Assembly: GCA_012845835.1 (NCBI GenBank)
Contig: JABAKD010000016.1
Coordinates: forward strand, 17,141,625 to 17,205,624
Length of the DNA stretch: 64,000 nucleotides
Reading direction: 5' to 3'
Origin: Undaria pinnatifida
Taxonomy: Eukaryota; Sar; Phaeophyceae; Laminariales; Alariaceae
Shown here in pieces: positions 24,748 to 36,700 of this stretch (positions are counted from its first letter, which is position 1; each line of letters starts with the position of its first letter). The translations under genes and the position numbers were made by a program. The notes beneath the pieces were generated by a model, which worked only from the letters and a program-made list of their open reading frames with translations, made no database searches and was not told the DNA's origin.

Positions 24748-26426
24748 CGGAGATAGCGGCGGCGGCGAGGTTGGCTACTGATTGTTTGGGGGCCTTGTCC
24801 CAATTTCTCTGCGTTAGCGTAAAAAATTATTGACGCGCTCCAATGTCTCGGAATAGAATCAACCTACGGCCAATCCGCTTCGCGTCGGACAAGACCAGTG
24901 AATGCAGATGGCATCCTCGAAGAGTTTATGTTGATTCTTGCTCCATGGGGCGCGCTGTTGCCCGAGGTGTCATTCGCAATTCCGCCAAACCTGCTGAAAC
25001 GTCTCTTTTTTTGCTGAAGAACAATCTGGAATGATAGTGTTGCGTTTGCGCACACCATCCAACAAACTATGTTTTATCGGTCGCCTGATCGGCGCCCGCC
25101 ACTTGTCACTGGCCTTGGTGTGGACACTGTAAACCGCGATAGGTCGGCGCCCCTAACGAGCGCATTATGTTCAATATCTTCATTATGCGATATTTGATTT
25201 CGTCGAACAAATTATGTTGAGGACGCGGAATGTCTCCGCTCCGAATTACATCTCCAACAGCTATTAATATATAGTGCGCAATCATAACACGTAGGGAAAA
25301 TCAGGCCACTGCCGTTCCTTGGCGCTGCACTACAGGATTGACGCGCACCCAATGCCATTCGTTGTTCTCGTGGAGGTCGGTGACGTAGCATAATTGCAGG
25401 GGGGCACGACACTCGTATTTTCGTATTTTCGGTTCGAGATCAAGGATCAAGTGGGTCGTCACATGGGCCTTGTTGCGTGATGGATAGTGCTCGGCGGTGG
25501 CGGTGGTGGCGGCGGTAGTGCAGTGGCGTGGAACATGTACACGCGTACCTTGCTCGTTCAGGCGTATTCTTGGAAACAAACAAAAATCGGGTCTAAAATT
25601 CCTCCTCGTCCGAATGTAGGCATGATTGCGACATCATGTTGAACACATCTAGGACAAGCAGACTTGCACGACTGTAATACGTATGAGTCCGTACCACTGC
25701 AGAGTTGTACCTCGTTTTTTTGTTCAGCTTAGCTCTACGAGCACAACTTTAGCTGTACTGCCGTGATCGTGCACCGTGCACCGTGGACGGCATCTTGTCA
25801 ATCAGCTTGGAGGAAGAGAAGTGCGGGACTGTCAGGTTTGAAACCGTCACAACAAATCAACCAATCAAACAGTCATCAATTAGTCCGCAATGTCGCAAAT
25901 CACGAGAGAGATCGAGATGCATCCTCTTCCTCCTGCTCCGTACTCGCGCGAGTCTCGTGCCTGCGATTGTTGCTCTGGCATCACTCGTGGCTCAGTGGTA
26001 TTGGCGAGATGAAATGGCAAGATTTGTGGTTCAGCATGATACGCAAGGCAACCAGTCGTGTATACGCATATGCATGCAGGAATTAGTGGGGTATTATATG
26101 TGACGCACGTTTTGCGACCTGGAAAAAAAGGGGGGGGGTCTTTCATCGACAGTCTAGGAAAAGAGCGTGCAGTACCACCACCAGCATCGTTGCAGCAGCA
26201 CAAGCACCATCGCAGCAGCACAAGCATCACCGTACTGCTGCTGTGAGCGTACCGTACGTCTTCTCCCTACGTTGCACTTCGGACACGCCCCTCACCCTAG
26301 CTAGATCCCGGGCTGGTTCGTGTGGCGGATGGATGCTGCAGGCAATCGCCAAATATTTTCGGCATTTCCCCCCCCCTCTGGATCTCCAAAAGGGGTGGCT
26401 ACGTAGGAAAAGGACAGTCAGTCATT
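24748..26426. other. Intergenic stretch after the proteasome gene
   Basis: There is no recognised gene. A minus-strand ORF at 25301-25579 (91 aa, includes LILDLEPKIRKYECRAPLQL) and a minus-strand frame at 24864-25058 look mildly protein-like but match nothing I know. Confidence 0.5.
25301..25579 (-). CDS. Hypothetical ORF, 91 aa, unrecognised
   Basis: An uninterrupted minus-strand ORF with mixed residue use and no low complexity beyond a short Thr/Ala run. The product has no signal peptide, membrane segment or recognised domain. It may be an exon or a relic; I cannot tell. Confidence 0.2.
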   Translation of the reverse strand: MFPRIRLNEQGTRVHVPRHCTTAATTATAEHYPSRNKAHVTTHLILDLEPKIRKYECRAPLQLCYVTDLHENNEWHWVRVNPVVQRQGTAVA

Positions 26427-26789
26427 ATGGGCAAGTACGGAGGCAATAACATGGATGCCCTCGAAGCAATCGTGAGCGGTGCCCCAGCTTTTGCCGTGGT
26501 GTCGCCACTCCGACAAGAGGAAGAAGAGTGGTTTGACAGCAACAACTTCGAGGTCGGCGATCCCTCTTCTCTCGGTCCGGGCCATCACGCTGCAGCTGGT
26601 GCTCGAGACAGGCCGGCTCTTGGTGCTGCAAACCAGTCCGCTCCTCCTGCGGGTGCTGCGGCTGCTCAAGCTCAAGCGGCAGTTGGTGGTAGCAGCGTAC
26701 CTTCCAAGCGGCGGAGAATCGTCGCGGTTGACGATGGCGGAAAGAGCATCGCGAACGGGGACGGCTTGTTCTCCGAGCGGAGAAATAAG
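26427..26789 (+). CDS. Probable first coding exon, disordered protein with basic cluster
   Basis: ATG 26427 opens 121 codons that end at AAG before GTGGGT, in phase 0. The product starts MGKYGGNNMDALEAIVSGAP, has an acidic EEEEWFD patch, an Ala/Gln-rich stretch and a PSKRRR cluster that could act as a nuclear localisation signal. The next plus-strand coding exon I can support (30795 or 30828) also starts in phase 0, so this could be exon 1 of the LRR-IQ gene, with the 27211-28033 element in the intervening intron. It could equally be a separate gene. Confidence 0.5.
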
Positions 26790-27210
26790 GTGGGTCAGCG
26801 GGCAGCAGCGAGTGGCAATCTTTTGGGAGTTCAGAGGCAAAACATGTACCAGGTACCAGGTACAAAATGGATTAGACTAGACCTATGCTTCCTACTACAG
26901 CATCCAATCTATCCTATGCTGTAATAATAGCCTTAAATACATTCCAGGTACAAATACATAGTTCGAAAGATATACATACCAGGCAGCTGTATACTGCGCA
27001 TGTGGGAGCCGACCTGCAATATGAGGAGATATATACCACATGCACGCAGCATGGTGATGTTCGCACTGCTGCAGTATCTTGCTGTTAACAGTGGTCGTTT
27101 GGTCATGTCGCCGCGCTGTTCGTGTTTGTGGTCGCTGTCATGGGGCCCAAAGGTTGCACGTTTGTTTGTGCAGCTCTCATTGTATCTCCATGATCCCCCA
27201 AGAGGCAATA

Positions 27211-28033
27211 CCGTAAACTACACAAGATAACACACCCCCGGTGATACATTTGAGCGCTTGAAAATATTATCAACGGGTGTGGTATCCCGTGGGGGGTGTG
27301 GTATCTTGTGTAGCCCCGGTGATAGAGTGCTGGTCGCGGTGGCCCCCAGGGGGTGTGATAAACCAGGGGGGGTGATGGCACGTCCGACCTCCCACGGGGT
27401 ACGTTTGGGGGTGTGATAAATGTGGGGGTGTGATAAACCAGGGGGTGTGATAGCACGTCCGAACACCCACAGGGTGTGTTTGGGGGTGTGATAAATAAGG
27501 GGGTGTGATAAACCAGGGGGTGTGATAACCTCCGAACACCCACAGGTCGTGCTTGGGGGGGGATACCGAAGCACTCCATGTAGAGTTGAGCCGCTGCTGC
27601 CGCACACTTGAAGGGGTGTGGTATTGCGGGGGGATAATACCTGTCCGAACGTCCGCACACACGGTAGGTTTTTGCGCCTGCTGTACAGCTGCGGTCGAAG
27701 CAGTTGTCGGAGAAGCGGGGGCACTTGCAGAGGCATTTTGCTCTCCCTCAACGTTCATGTTGTTGGAGGTCTCCACACGGGGTGTTCCCCCGCACACAGG
27801 GTGTGGTGTTGTGTGCCCACGGGGCAGATGTTCTATGACCCCGGTGGTAGAAAAGAGGGGTCCTGTGAATGTATGCGGCGTAACTATAATTTTCACCGGG
27901 GTGTGGTATCTTGTGTAGCCCCGGTGATAAATCGATGGTTGCAAAAATGCGCCCAAAATTATCACCGGGGTGTCGTATTCTGTGGGGGGTGTGGTATCTT
28001 ATGTGGGTGTTATCTTGTGTAGTTTACGGTAAT
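27211..28033. mobile_element. Foldback-like DNA transposon with internal tandem repeats
   Basis: The ends are inverted copies of TACCGTAAACTACACAAGAT (27211 and, inverted, to 28033). Subterminal CACCGGGG/CCCCGGTG blocks are also inverted. Inside the left half, about three units of roughly 65-70 bp (GGGGGTGTGATAAA words) repeat in tandem at 27350-27560. No transposase frame is evident, so it is non-autonomous. No clear target-site duplication is seen. Confidence 0.7.
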
Positions 28034-28341
28034 AGCAAGCAGCACTCAGCAGCAGCAGCTTTTCTCGTATTTTTATGTCACGGACGCCACGTGCCTTGCC
28101 GTACCCGCACAGAGTAGGTAGTCACAGTAGCATTAAGCGCATGTGTGCTTCTCCGCTGCACCGAACATCAACATTTTACGAGTATTTAGCCGGCAAACGA
28201 ATAGCAAAAGGCACCACCCTAGCCCAAACCCTAACCCTAGCACCACCTGTGTTTCATGAACTGTTGGCAACGCGTGCTACGATAGATAGGGGTGGCACAT
28301 TTCTGCTGCGGTAGTCTTGTTTCTGAATGACGCGGCTCCTT

Positions 28342-28432
28342 AACCCCTCCTCAGCTGGAAACCCTTTTTTGGCGACAAATGACGTTGAATTGGTGTAGGG
28401 AGGGGTTTGGGGGGCTCGAAAGGGGTTAACCC
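28342..28432. repeat. M4 mini-element copy (TTAA-type, about 90 bp)
   Basis: Resembles the 90-bp element with ends TTAACGCC... and ...AAAGGGGTTAA. Other copies: about 100-190, 30696-30786, 35608-35692, 37643-37731 and 42757-42853. TTAA at both ends in good copies suggests TTAA target choice. Confidence 0.65.
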
Positions 28433-28706
28433 AAATCGTCGGAAGGTTATTCTTGTTTTGCGTTTTGTTTTTTGGTTATATGTAGGCCGTGGGTTTTGTT
28501 CACCAGTGTTGCTTTTTTTTTCCTTTTTCTTTATCCTCCGGCGGATGTTGCACTTTCCGTTTGCTCGAAATCGTTTTTTGCCTCAGAATGCCAAGAGCTC
28601 CTCAGGTCAGGAGATGAGGAAAAAACAAAAAATGGTGCAACTTTTGTCATAGCGTGTGTCCGGTAATCCAGGAGGGGGGTAAACCATGTCATGCACATGA
28701 AGTTGG

Positions 28707-28982
28707 ACGCGTGCTGCGATAGACGTACAGGTCTACCGTTTTTTGAAGAAAATGGTTTCTGAATGACGGGGCTCCACTTAACCCAAAATCGTCGGAAAAT
28801 AAATAAATAATAATAGGCCATTTTTTCCATGATTCTCGTTGTGTACCTAGGCCATGGGATTTTTCATACGTTAGCGGTTTATTTATTTTTCACCAACTCG
28901 GTTTTTGGGAGAGGTCTTCTTAAGCTCCCAGATTGAGGAAACCTCAGAAACAAAGTGGTGCACCTCGATCGTAGTACGTGTC
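28707..28982. mobile_element. M2 MITE copy
   Basis: Ends are variants of GACGCGTGCTACGATAGAGG in inverted orientation; the interior has the family block CTGAATGACGGGGCTCC. It is 276 bp long. Confidence 0.75.
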
Positions 28983-30142
28983 GTTGCTAGGTGATGAGCA
29001 ACAGCTCCTGTGGTCAACCGTCCGCAACCTTTCAACAGTCTTCTCTCAGGCCGCGAAATAACCCGAGCGCTACGTACAACCTGGTATGTCGATTTGTTTC
29101 ACTCCTATTTTCGGCCCAGCCAAGACTCCTGGATTTAGACTCGAAAGAAGTGTAACACCAGGCGCCGTCGTAAAGCCAACTAACTGAGTTTTGTTTCCGG
29201 GTCGCCTGCAATAAAAAAGGACATTTTTTTGCTGTGCACGCAGTTAACGGGCCCCGCAAGCGGAGTAACCAATAAATCCCGGTTTAGATTTGTAGAGATA
29301 ATTAGGCATGCGTTCGTCGGGGATCTGAGTCAGCCTACAGTAGGTAGAAGGACTCCCACTTTGCAGTCGTCGTGGGATATCGTCGCACACCGTACAACAT
29401 CAGACGCCGGCGTAAGGTCGACTAACTGAGGGTGTGTTTCCGCATCTCCCATAGTAAAAGCATATCCAGGTCTTGTGCGGTATAGTAGCCCACTCCCCGG
29501 GAAGTGATCCAAGGTCAACAGCAGAATATCAGTACAGGACAGCTATTAATATTAAGAAACCGGGTAATGTGAAAAGAAAAACCAGATTTACATGACCATA
29601 AGGGATTTGGGAGCCGCTACACTGAAGCCAGCATATAACGCACCCTCTCCCAGATAAGAAACCCATCCCCGGTCAGTCTTTCTGTCTTCTTGCTAGGTAT
29701 CCTGTACTGTACAATAAAACTATCCTACTTAAAGCTATGCCTTGCCTATCCGCACCGCCGCCTGTACGCGCGTGGATGCACGTAGAAGAGGAGCTTTGAA
29801 CGTGCCCGGCAAACGCGGCCCGGGCGGGCAAGGCTGAGAACGTCGTCTGCGGGCGACGAGTGTCACTCGGATCTGAGAACCACGCCGGAGAGCAGAAGAA
29901 GACCGCAGTCGAGAGATGACCACGCCGACAGAAGACCGCAGTCGAGATCGTCGAGAGATGACGCCCCCGTCCGAAAGAAGAGGTTCCGCGTGCAACCATA
30001 TGAGAAGGTCAGATCATCTGCAATTTCGTGGTGCGCGTGTCATGCGAGAGGCGGAATGGCTCATATCATGCTTACTGCATACCGGACTCTCGCGCTTGCC
30101 TAACGCTAACCCTAGCTCCACACCTAAACCTATTCCTAGGGC

Positions 30143-30258
30143 GCGTGCTACGATGTAGATAGCACACATTTTTTTTTTTTGGTCTGAAACGGTTTCTGAA
30201 TGACGGGGGGCTCCTTATCCCAAAATCGTCGGAAATAGGCCATATTGTTTTTTGGCAA

Positions 30259-30296
<38 letters not shown>

Positions 30297-30530
30297 TTTT
30301 GTAGTTTCTTCAAATTCGGAGCTTAAAAACCTCTTCCAAAAACTGAGTTGAAGGGAGAATAAAGCTGCTACCCGATGGAAAAATCCCAAGGCCTAGGTGT
30401 ACAACGAAAATTATGTAAAAAAAAAAATACAAACCAAATTCGGACGATTTTAGGTTATGAAGCCCCCCGCCATTCAGAAACCAAAAATAGCCAAAAAACG
30501 GTATACCTCTATCGCAGAATGCGTCTATTT
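30143..30530. mobile_element. Two M2 MITE pieces in opposite orientation, with a TTG microsatellite
   Basis: A left M2 end at 30143 runs to about 30250. A (TTG) tract of about ten units lies at 30262-30293. A second M2 copy in reverse orientation ends in a TCTATCGCAGAATGCGTC variant at about 30526. Confidence 0.65.
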
Positions 30531-30695
30531 TTTATACCTAGAGATTGGTCATCGGGTTGCACTTCCAGTTTACTCGTATTAGTAGTAAACGTTTTGGTGA
30601 GCTACGGCGCTCCTCGAGTGACGAATCTCAGAAACGAAATGGCGTGCCTTTACCGCGGTCGAGCGTGCGTCAAACGTAACCCTCGAGTGCGCCGC

Positions 30696-30786
30696 TTAAC
30701 GCCTTTACAACGGGAAGCCCCTGTTTTGGGGACAAGTTACTTGGAATTAGTGTAGAGGTGGATTTTGGGGCTCTCAAGGGGTTAAA
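30696..30786. repeat. M4 mini-element copy, TTAA to TTAA
   Basis: Starts TTAACGCCTTTACAAC and ends AAGGGGTTAA; about 90 bp, lying directly upstream of the LRR-IQ exon at 30795. It is one of the cleanest copies of this family. Confidence 0.75.
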
Positions 30787-30794
30787 TATTCAAG

Positions 30795-33700
30795 CACGCG
30801 GGTGAAACGGTAACCGCCCTCGTCCAGGTGTATGACATGCGGGGGGTGCAAAGGGCGAGATTCTTCCACAACCGAAAAGACGCGGAGAGCACGTACCTTC
30901 CTCCCGAGGACGCTCTCTTCAGGATTAGCGATGGCGCCCCCAGAGACGGCCGGCTTGACCTCTGTGGGTGGGGCGTCCGCGATGATGACATGTCCGCAGT
31001 AGCCGCGGTGAGCTTGAGGGCACCCTTGACAGTTATTCGACATTATGGTCGAGGGTCACTGTGTACAATGCGAATCAGAACTAAATCTAACCCAAACCCT
31101 AATCCCTACCCACCCGACCAACGTTTTAGGCTTGTCTTCTTCGTTTTCTGTACGGTACCAGGTATGCCTCAACCGTAGTGTCAAACAAGCGGAAATATCT
31201 GCTGGTGAGCGTCGGGGGGTCTACTGAAAGCGGCGATCGGCGTTTCGAGTTTCCATTGCTAAACGTGTGGGATGTTGGCCCATGACGGAGACCACATACG
31301 GCGTGCTTTTCGGTGCAAGTGTGGAGTACACGCGAAATCTATTTCGTTGAGAAATATAATTCTCTAACCTTTACCCTAGCCTTGGCCCCATCCCTGGCCT
31401 TACTAACAGCAGAGTCATCCCACGCAATAGGGGTGCAGCAGATTCTAAGAATTTTCTGAGCCCCTAAGCATGAGGAGAGCTCAATATTTCACCCGAAACA
31501 TGACTTTGAAAGCATTCAATCACGCGCAGTCCGACCGAAACTCGAAAACTTCTATGCGCCAGTTCTGAGACAAGAACACTCGTAAAATAACCAGAATAAT
31601 CGCTACCTTAACCTACATTCTTCACTTGAGGAAGTCAACCGACCAGAAATGAGTCGTTCTACGGCAGCCCTCCCAACACTTACTTAGCGAAATCGCCGGT
31701 TTCGAAACCAGCTCCCGGCCGTATCTCCTGAAAATACGGCGCCTCTTGCCCCCCCGACGTCATCGTTCGATTGTCCTTTGCAAACAAGAAAATATATGAA
31801 GCATTGTATTTTTCGTATCACCCTTCCTCATGTCGAATAGCCATGAAACGTTCTCGTTAAAGAAAATCGCTGTTTATTGGGGGGGGGCTATCATCGTAGA
31901 ATCAGTCCAATGTTGGGCCTAAACATTTGAGCCCCAACCTCGGGATGACTCCCTTGCCGATCAAGGCCACGGCATTGTTGATGCTACAATATACCCCCCT
32001 TTCTTCACTACCGAGAGCCATCCCACCTTAGAGTTGCAGCAGAAAGTCCCTGAGCTCCTCACGTAAGGAACTCAATATTTCACACGAAAAATGACTTTTT
32101 AAGGCATTCGTTCGCACAACCCGCGACCAAGCTTCTATGCCTTCTTTGTCCAAAAAATGAAATGTACTCGTGCAATTACTTCGTTGACCGGCAGTTCCTC
32201 ACATGAGGAACTCAATCGCCCAGGGACGTTTTGGCGCAAAAAAAACTGCAACCCCTACCGTGGGATGACTCCCGAGTCTAATCCACTCGCAAGAATGACT
32301 CGGTACACCTTTGTGACAAAAAAAACACGTTTAAGAGATTTTTGTTCTTGGCGCAACGTAGCTAACCATCCTCACTGGGGTTTCATGTCCAAACGTTAAA
32401 ACAGCGCAAAAGCCTACGGCCGCCAGGAACAGGCGGGCAACTCGCGCGAGTGACCCCGAACCACAGCCAAAAAAAAGGGCCCAAAAGGGCCCAAAAGGGA
32501 CCCCCCCTTCCGTTGGATGACTCCCTTGCCCTTAACCTAGTCCTAGCCGTAGCCCTATCCCTATCCCTACGCCTACCCCTAACACTTCGTGCTCACAAGT
32601 ACGTCGTTGTTTATGGGCGAATGGTGCTAAATCGAAACTATTTTCGCTTGTTCGGCGAAACATCCGCGTAAAAAAACAAGTAGTAGGAGGTTTACAGAAA
32701 ATTACGAAGTTACCGGTACATACGCCGCCGGTTTCACTCGAGGCGGAAGCGCGACACACAGCCTTTGCCGGTCTGCGAGTCGTGAGCGGACCTTAGCACT
32801 CGATGCGTTTATGTCTTAGCTTGGTTACCGTCCGTGGTGGAGTCGTGTTGTTTGTTGAAGGCGTCTTGACTCATCCCACGTTAGGGTTTGCAGTTGTATC
32901 TTGCAGAAGCCAGAAAGCACGAATCGTGTGCCAGATAAGGGTCAATACTAACGAATCACGCAAAATATCATGATTCGTGATAAAACAAAAAACGTATTCG
33001 TGGTATTTTATCAATTTTATTCTAAAATCGTCAGCTGTGAGTTCAACAAATTTAGGGTGGATACTCATTTTTTCAAGCTGCGTGATGCACCGACCGCTCG
33101 TTTTTACAGGTTAATTGGCCATTATGTCACGTTTTCTGGAATCCTGTCAAGTTTTGTTTATTCACAGAATCTTGACATCAGTATTTATGGAATTGTTTCA
33201 AAACCGATAAAGTGTCACGATTCGTAAATGTCACGGGGTTTTGTTGTCACGACGTGGTGACATTTTTTTGTTGGCTAGGAACGACCACAAGGAAAAACAC
33301 GCAAATCCGTCACATAACTCACTCACTGGTACTCTCCAGTACTTCGTTGACACACTGGCATCTTTGCGCTTCCTCCGTACATGCCTCCGTATGGTGAAAC
33401 CCTCGGCAACAAGGTGGTTATGTCTAATGTGGACGCGAGGGCAGGAACCGGTGGGGTGACATCTCTTTCCCTCGACAAGTGTTGGAGGTAAGGGTAGAGC
33501 ATCGCCTTTCTGTTAGGGTTCGAGATAAGGGTAAGGTTGTTGCTCGTTTTGTTCATGGCAACGGTGTGGTTTGGTAGGGTATATATTCCGGGAGTGCCCG
33601 GGCATATGCCAGAGTATGGCGAAGTCAACTAGGTCTGGTACCTCTGTACGGCAGCGTATATCCCTACCCAACACAAGCTTGGAATATTGAACACACTGTG

Positions 33701-36700
33701 ATGATGAACTGCTGTTGACTTATCTGAGCCGTTGACGGGCGGTACGTTCCCCCCTATACCGTGCACCAATGCATCTACGCGCACGTAAAAAGCGTCGAAC
33801 ACCGTATAAAAGGAGCGTGAACTATGATTTTTCGCGTGTTGCCGTGAGATAAGTAGAAGGAAACGCTGGGTCGATATTTCACCCCCCATATTTGGTATAT
33901 TGCCGGCATTTACGGTGCCTGTCGCAGAGACGATACCTTTCGACGAAATGAGGCCGCGGACAAAATTACCAACCTCGCCGATTCAGGAGTGCCTTCTCGT
34001 TGCCGAAACATTGCATCACGATCGTATCAGTCGCTGCTCATAGGTCGCTCCGTTTCACGATTTCTCCTGCGAAACATAACCATGCGCTCTCATATAGACG
34101 CAGCGGTCAACCGTTCAACTGCAGGATTGGGGCCGCTGTCTCAGAAACCTCAAATATTTGAGGTAACCCCGACAAAATCGCACCCAATTTTTGGGGCACA
34201 AACTACTTGGAATGAATGCGGTATTTTTTATTTATTTTTGCGGTGGTACAAGGGTTAAGGCGTGCCTCCGTCCAAAACACGTTGACTTTTTGTCCGTAGA
34301 CGCCAATCTTGTGTCCAACAAACGTCACTCTGATGTCCCAAAAAAATGTCGATCTGTTGTCCGAATACGTCAGTCTTGTGTCCAACAACCGTCACTCTGT
34401 TGTTAAAAAAAGGTCAACCTGTCGTCCAATTGTAGTCGTCCCCGCTTTAAAGACGCATACATCGTTTTTTTGGGAGGCGCCTTCAACGCGGGGAATCGTC
34501 TTCAAGATTCTACCCCCCCCGGGGGTGATCAATATCGGTGGGGCACCCTGCTTCAGGAAAAAAAGTCGCCATTACAGCGGGGAGTTGACTTAATATGAGC
34601 GTCTTCAAAGCGGGGACGACTGTACACCAAGCCTTTTTGTTCGAAAAACATCAAACTGTTTGTGTTTATTCAGGCTGACCGACGAGGGTATGAAGGCGCT
34701 GGCGTTGCCGTTCTTGGATCATACATCGCCAAGTAGGCTGGAGAGCGTTAGCGTGGCAGGCTGCAGTCTTCTCACCAATCAGGTGGGCAAAATCTCCTTG
34801 TTTAAGTATACTTCGAGGAATGCCCGCGATTTGCCTGCCAGCTAGCGTATTTGCGATTTCCAACCTCTGTTGGGGTGTAAAAAAATAAAAAAACGTTTTT
34901 TTTGTTATTTGTTTGCTCATCCCTTCCATTTTCTTCGTACATTTTCTTTTTCCGTCTCCCTCCCTAGACCTAGCGCAGATCCGGGGTCACCGAGCAGGCC
35001 CTTCTCTCCCCTCCCAACTACGGTACGTGCCTTCTTTTTTATCGCGAGAAGACTACAGCCCTTTCTTCCGTCGTCGACTCGCATCGTATTAAAACCGGCG
35101 AATGCCATAATCCAAGGCCAATAAACCCACCGGAAATAAAAAATAGCTAAAAAATTAAGAAAAACGGTATTATAGGAAAAACGTATTTCGTAACCATTTC
35201 TTTTTTCGCTGGTTTTTGTGTGGGTTGAGTTGTGTTGTGTTGGCCGTAGATTGTGACGTTCGACGATTTCAGTACTAGTTTGATATGTGTTCCTGCCACA
35301 CCCAGCTCCTAACCAATCAAAGCTGGTATACATCGCAAACACCCTACATGATGCGGACTAACTCAAGACGTGCTACGGTATGGGGTTGCATCCGATCTTT
35401 TCTGAGGCTATTCAAGTTGAGGATCTCTACATCCCTCACGCGAAGTCTGATTTTTGATCAACAGATATTGCACGCTTTCATTCCATGAACAATAACAGTT
35501 TTGGACCTAGGCACTAAAAAAGTGTTTTGTTGCAGAGAATAAAATTCCATCCCCGCGGAAGTAGGTATAGTTGTTGAGCTCAAGAGGCCCCCCTGTCATA
35601 ATTTGACCTTTTACAACTGGAAACCCTTTTTGGGGACAAATTTACTTCAAGTCAGTATACAGAGGGATTTAGGGCGCCCTAAAGGGGTTAAGGCCAAGGC
35701 TACGGTACCCATTTTTTCACCGCCGAGTTTGAGTCTCTCGCACGAGTGGCCCTGTTTTCTCACTGACAAAAAAATATATTTGGGCGATTTTCTCTGGCGC
35801 AGCAGTAGCTAACCCTTCCATTTCGGACGGACACTTTGCCAAAAATACAAGGGCTCGAGAGTATAAGACCCCAAAAATGAACAGAGGTTATCATTCGCGA
35901 GTGACCCCGAACCTCTGCCTAAAAACAGTCCCCAAAAGTTATCTCCCCGACCGTAGCGTTGACCCATAGAAGGGCTGCCCCTACAGCAGGACCGGTCCCA
36001 GGAGCACAAGAGCGCCGTTAGTTCTTGATCCAAAGGTTTTATGACCGCTGCGCGTTGAGGTGTGCGATTCGGCGTGTATATTGACGGCATATCCTGGCGT
36101 GCAAGCATGGCAGAGGAGGGCAGGTCCCGAATCAAACATGATGTATTCGAATGGGTAGACCCACCCCAAAGCATTCAGGCAATCCTGTCAAGTTTTTTGT
36201 ACAGGCGGAAGCATAACGAAGGCGGAGTGGCTTGTCGGCAAAAGTCGAGAGTGGTAGTGCAAGGTTGCCACGAGGCTCATAACCTGACGGGAAACCTGTC
36301 GGCGCTGCAGCAGTGGATCATGCTGTAGCTGGCGCTGAGCAGAGGTTGGGGTAGAGCAAAAACAAAGTGAATTAATGTCTCACAGCAAATGCGTCGAAGC
36401 TGCCTGTACCAACGGTTTCGTTATCCTAGTAAATCGCCTTTCCATGTAATACAAAACCCAAATACCTTAATGAGTTGTTTTTGCACTACAAACATCCTGA
36501 CATATATCACCAAATAGGCTTTCCCCCCAGTTACACAATCGAAAAGTACTCGTCGACATTGAGTGAGCGCAAGCCACAGCCGACTCCACGAAGAACAGTG
36601 ACCCTTCTCACTGTAAAAGCCCCGCCTTCGTTTGCATCCCCGTCAGAAACACCGTGAGAAAAAATGAAAAGTAGTATATCATCTACTTCCGTGCTCTTCG

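Noticed and set aside
27218-28022. Several long ORFs on both strands
   Set aside because: They are produced by the low-complexity tandem repeats of the foldback-like element.
30774-31043. Minus-strand ORF over the first LRR-IQ exon
   Set aside because: The plus strand gives LDLCGWGVRDDDMSAVAA, an LRR that joins in phase to the next exon. The minus frame matches nothing.
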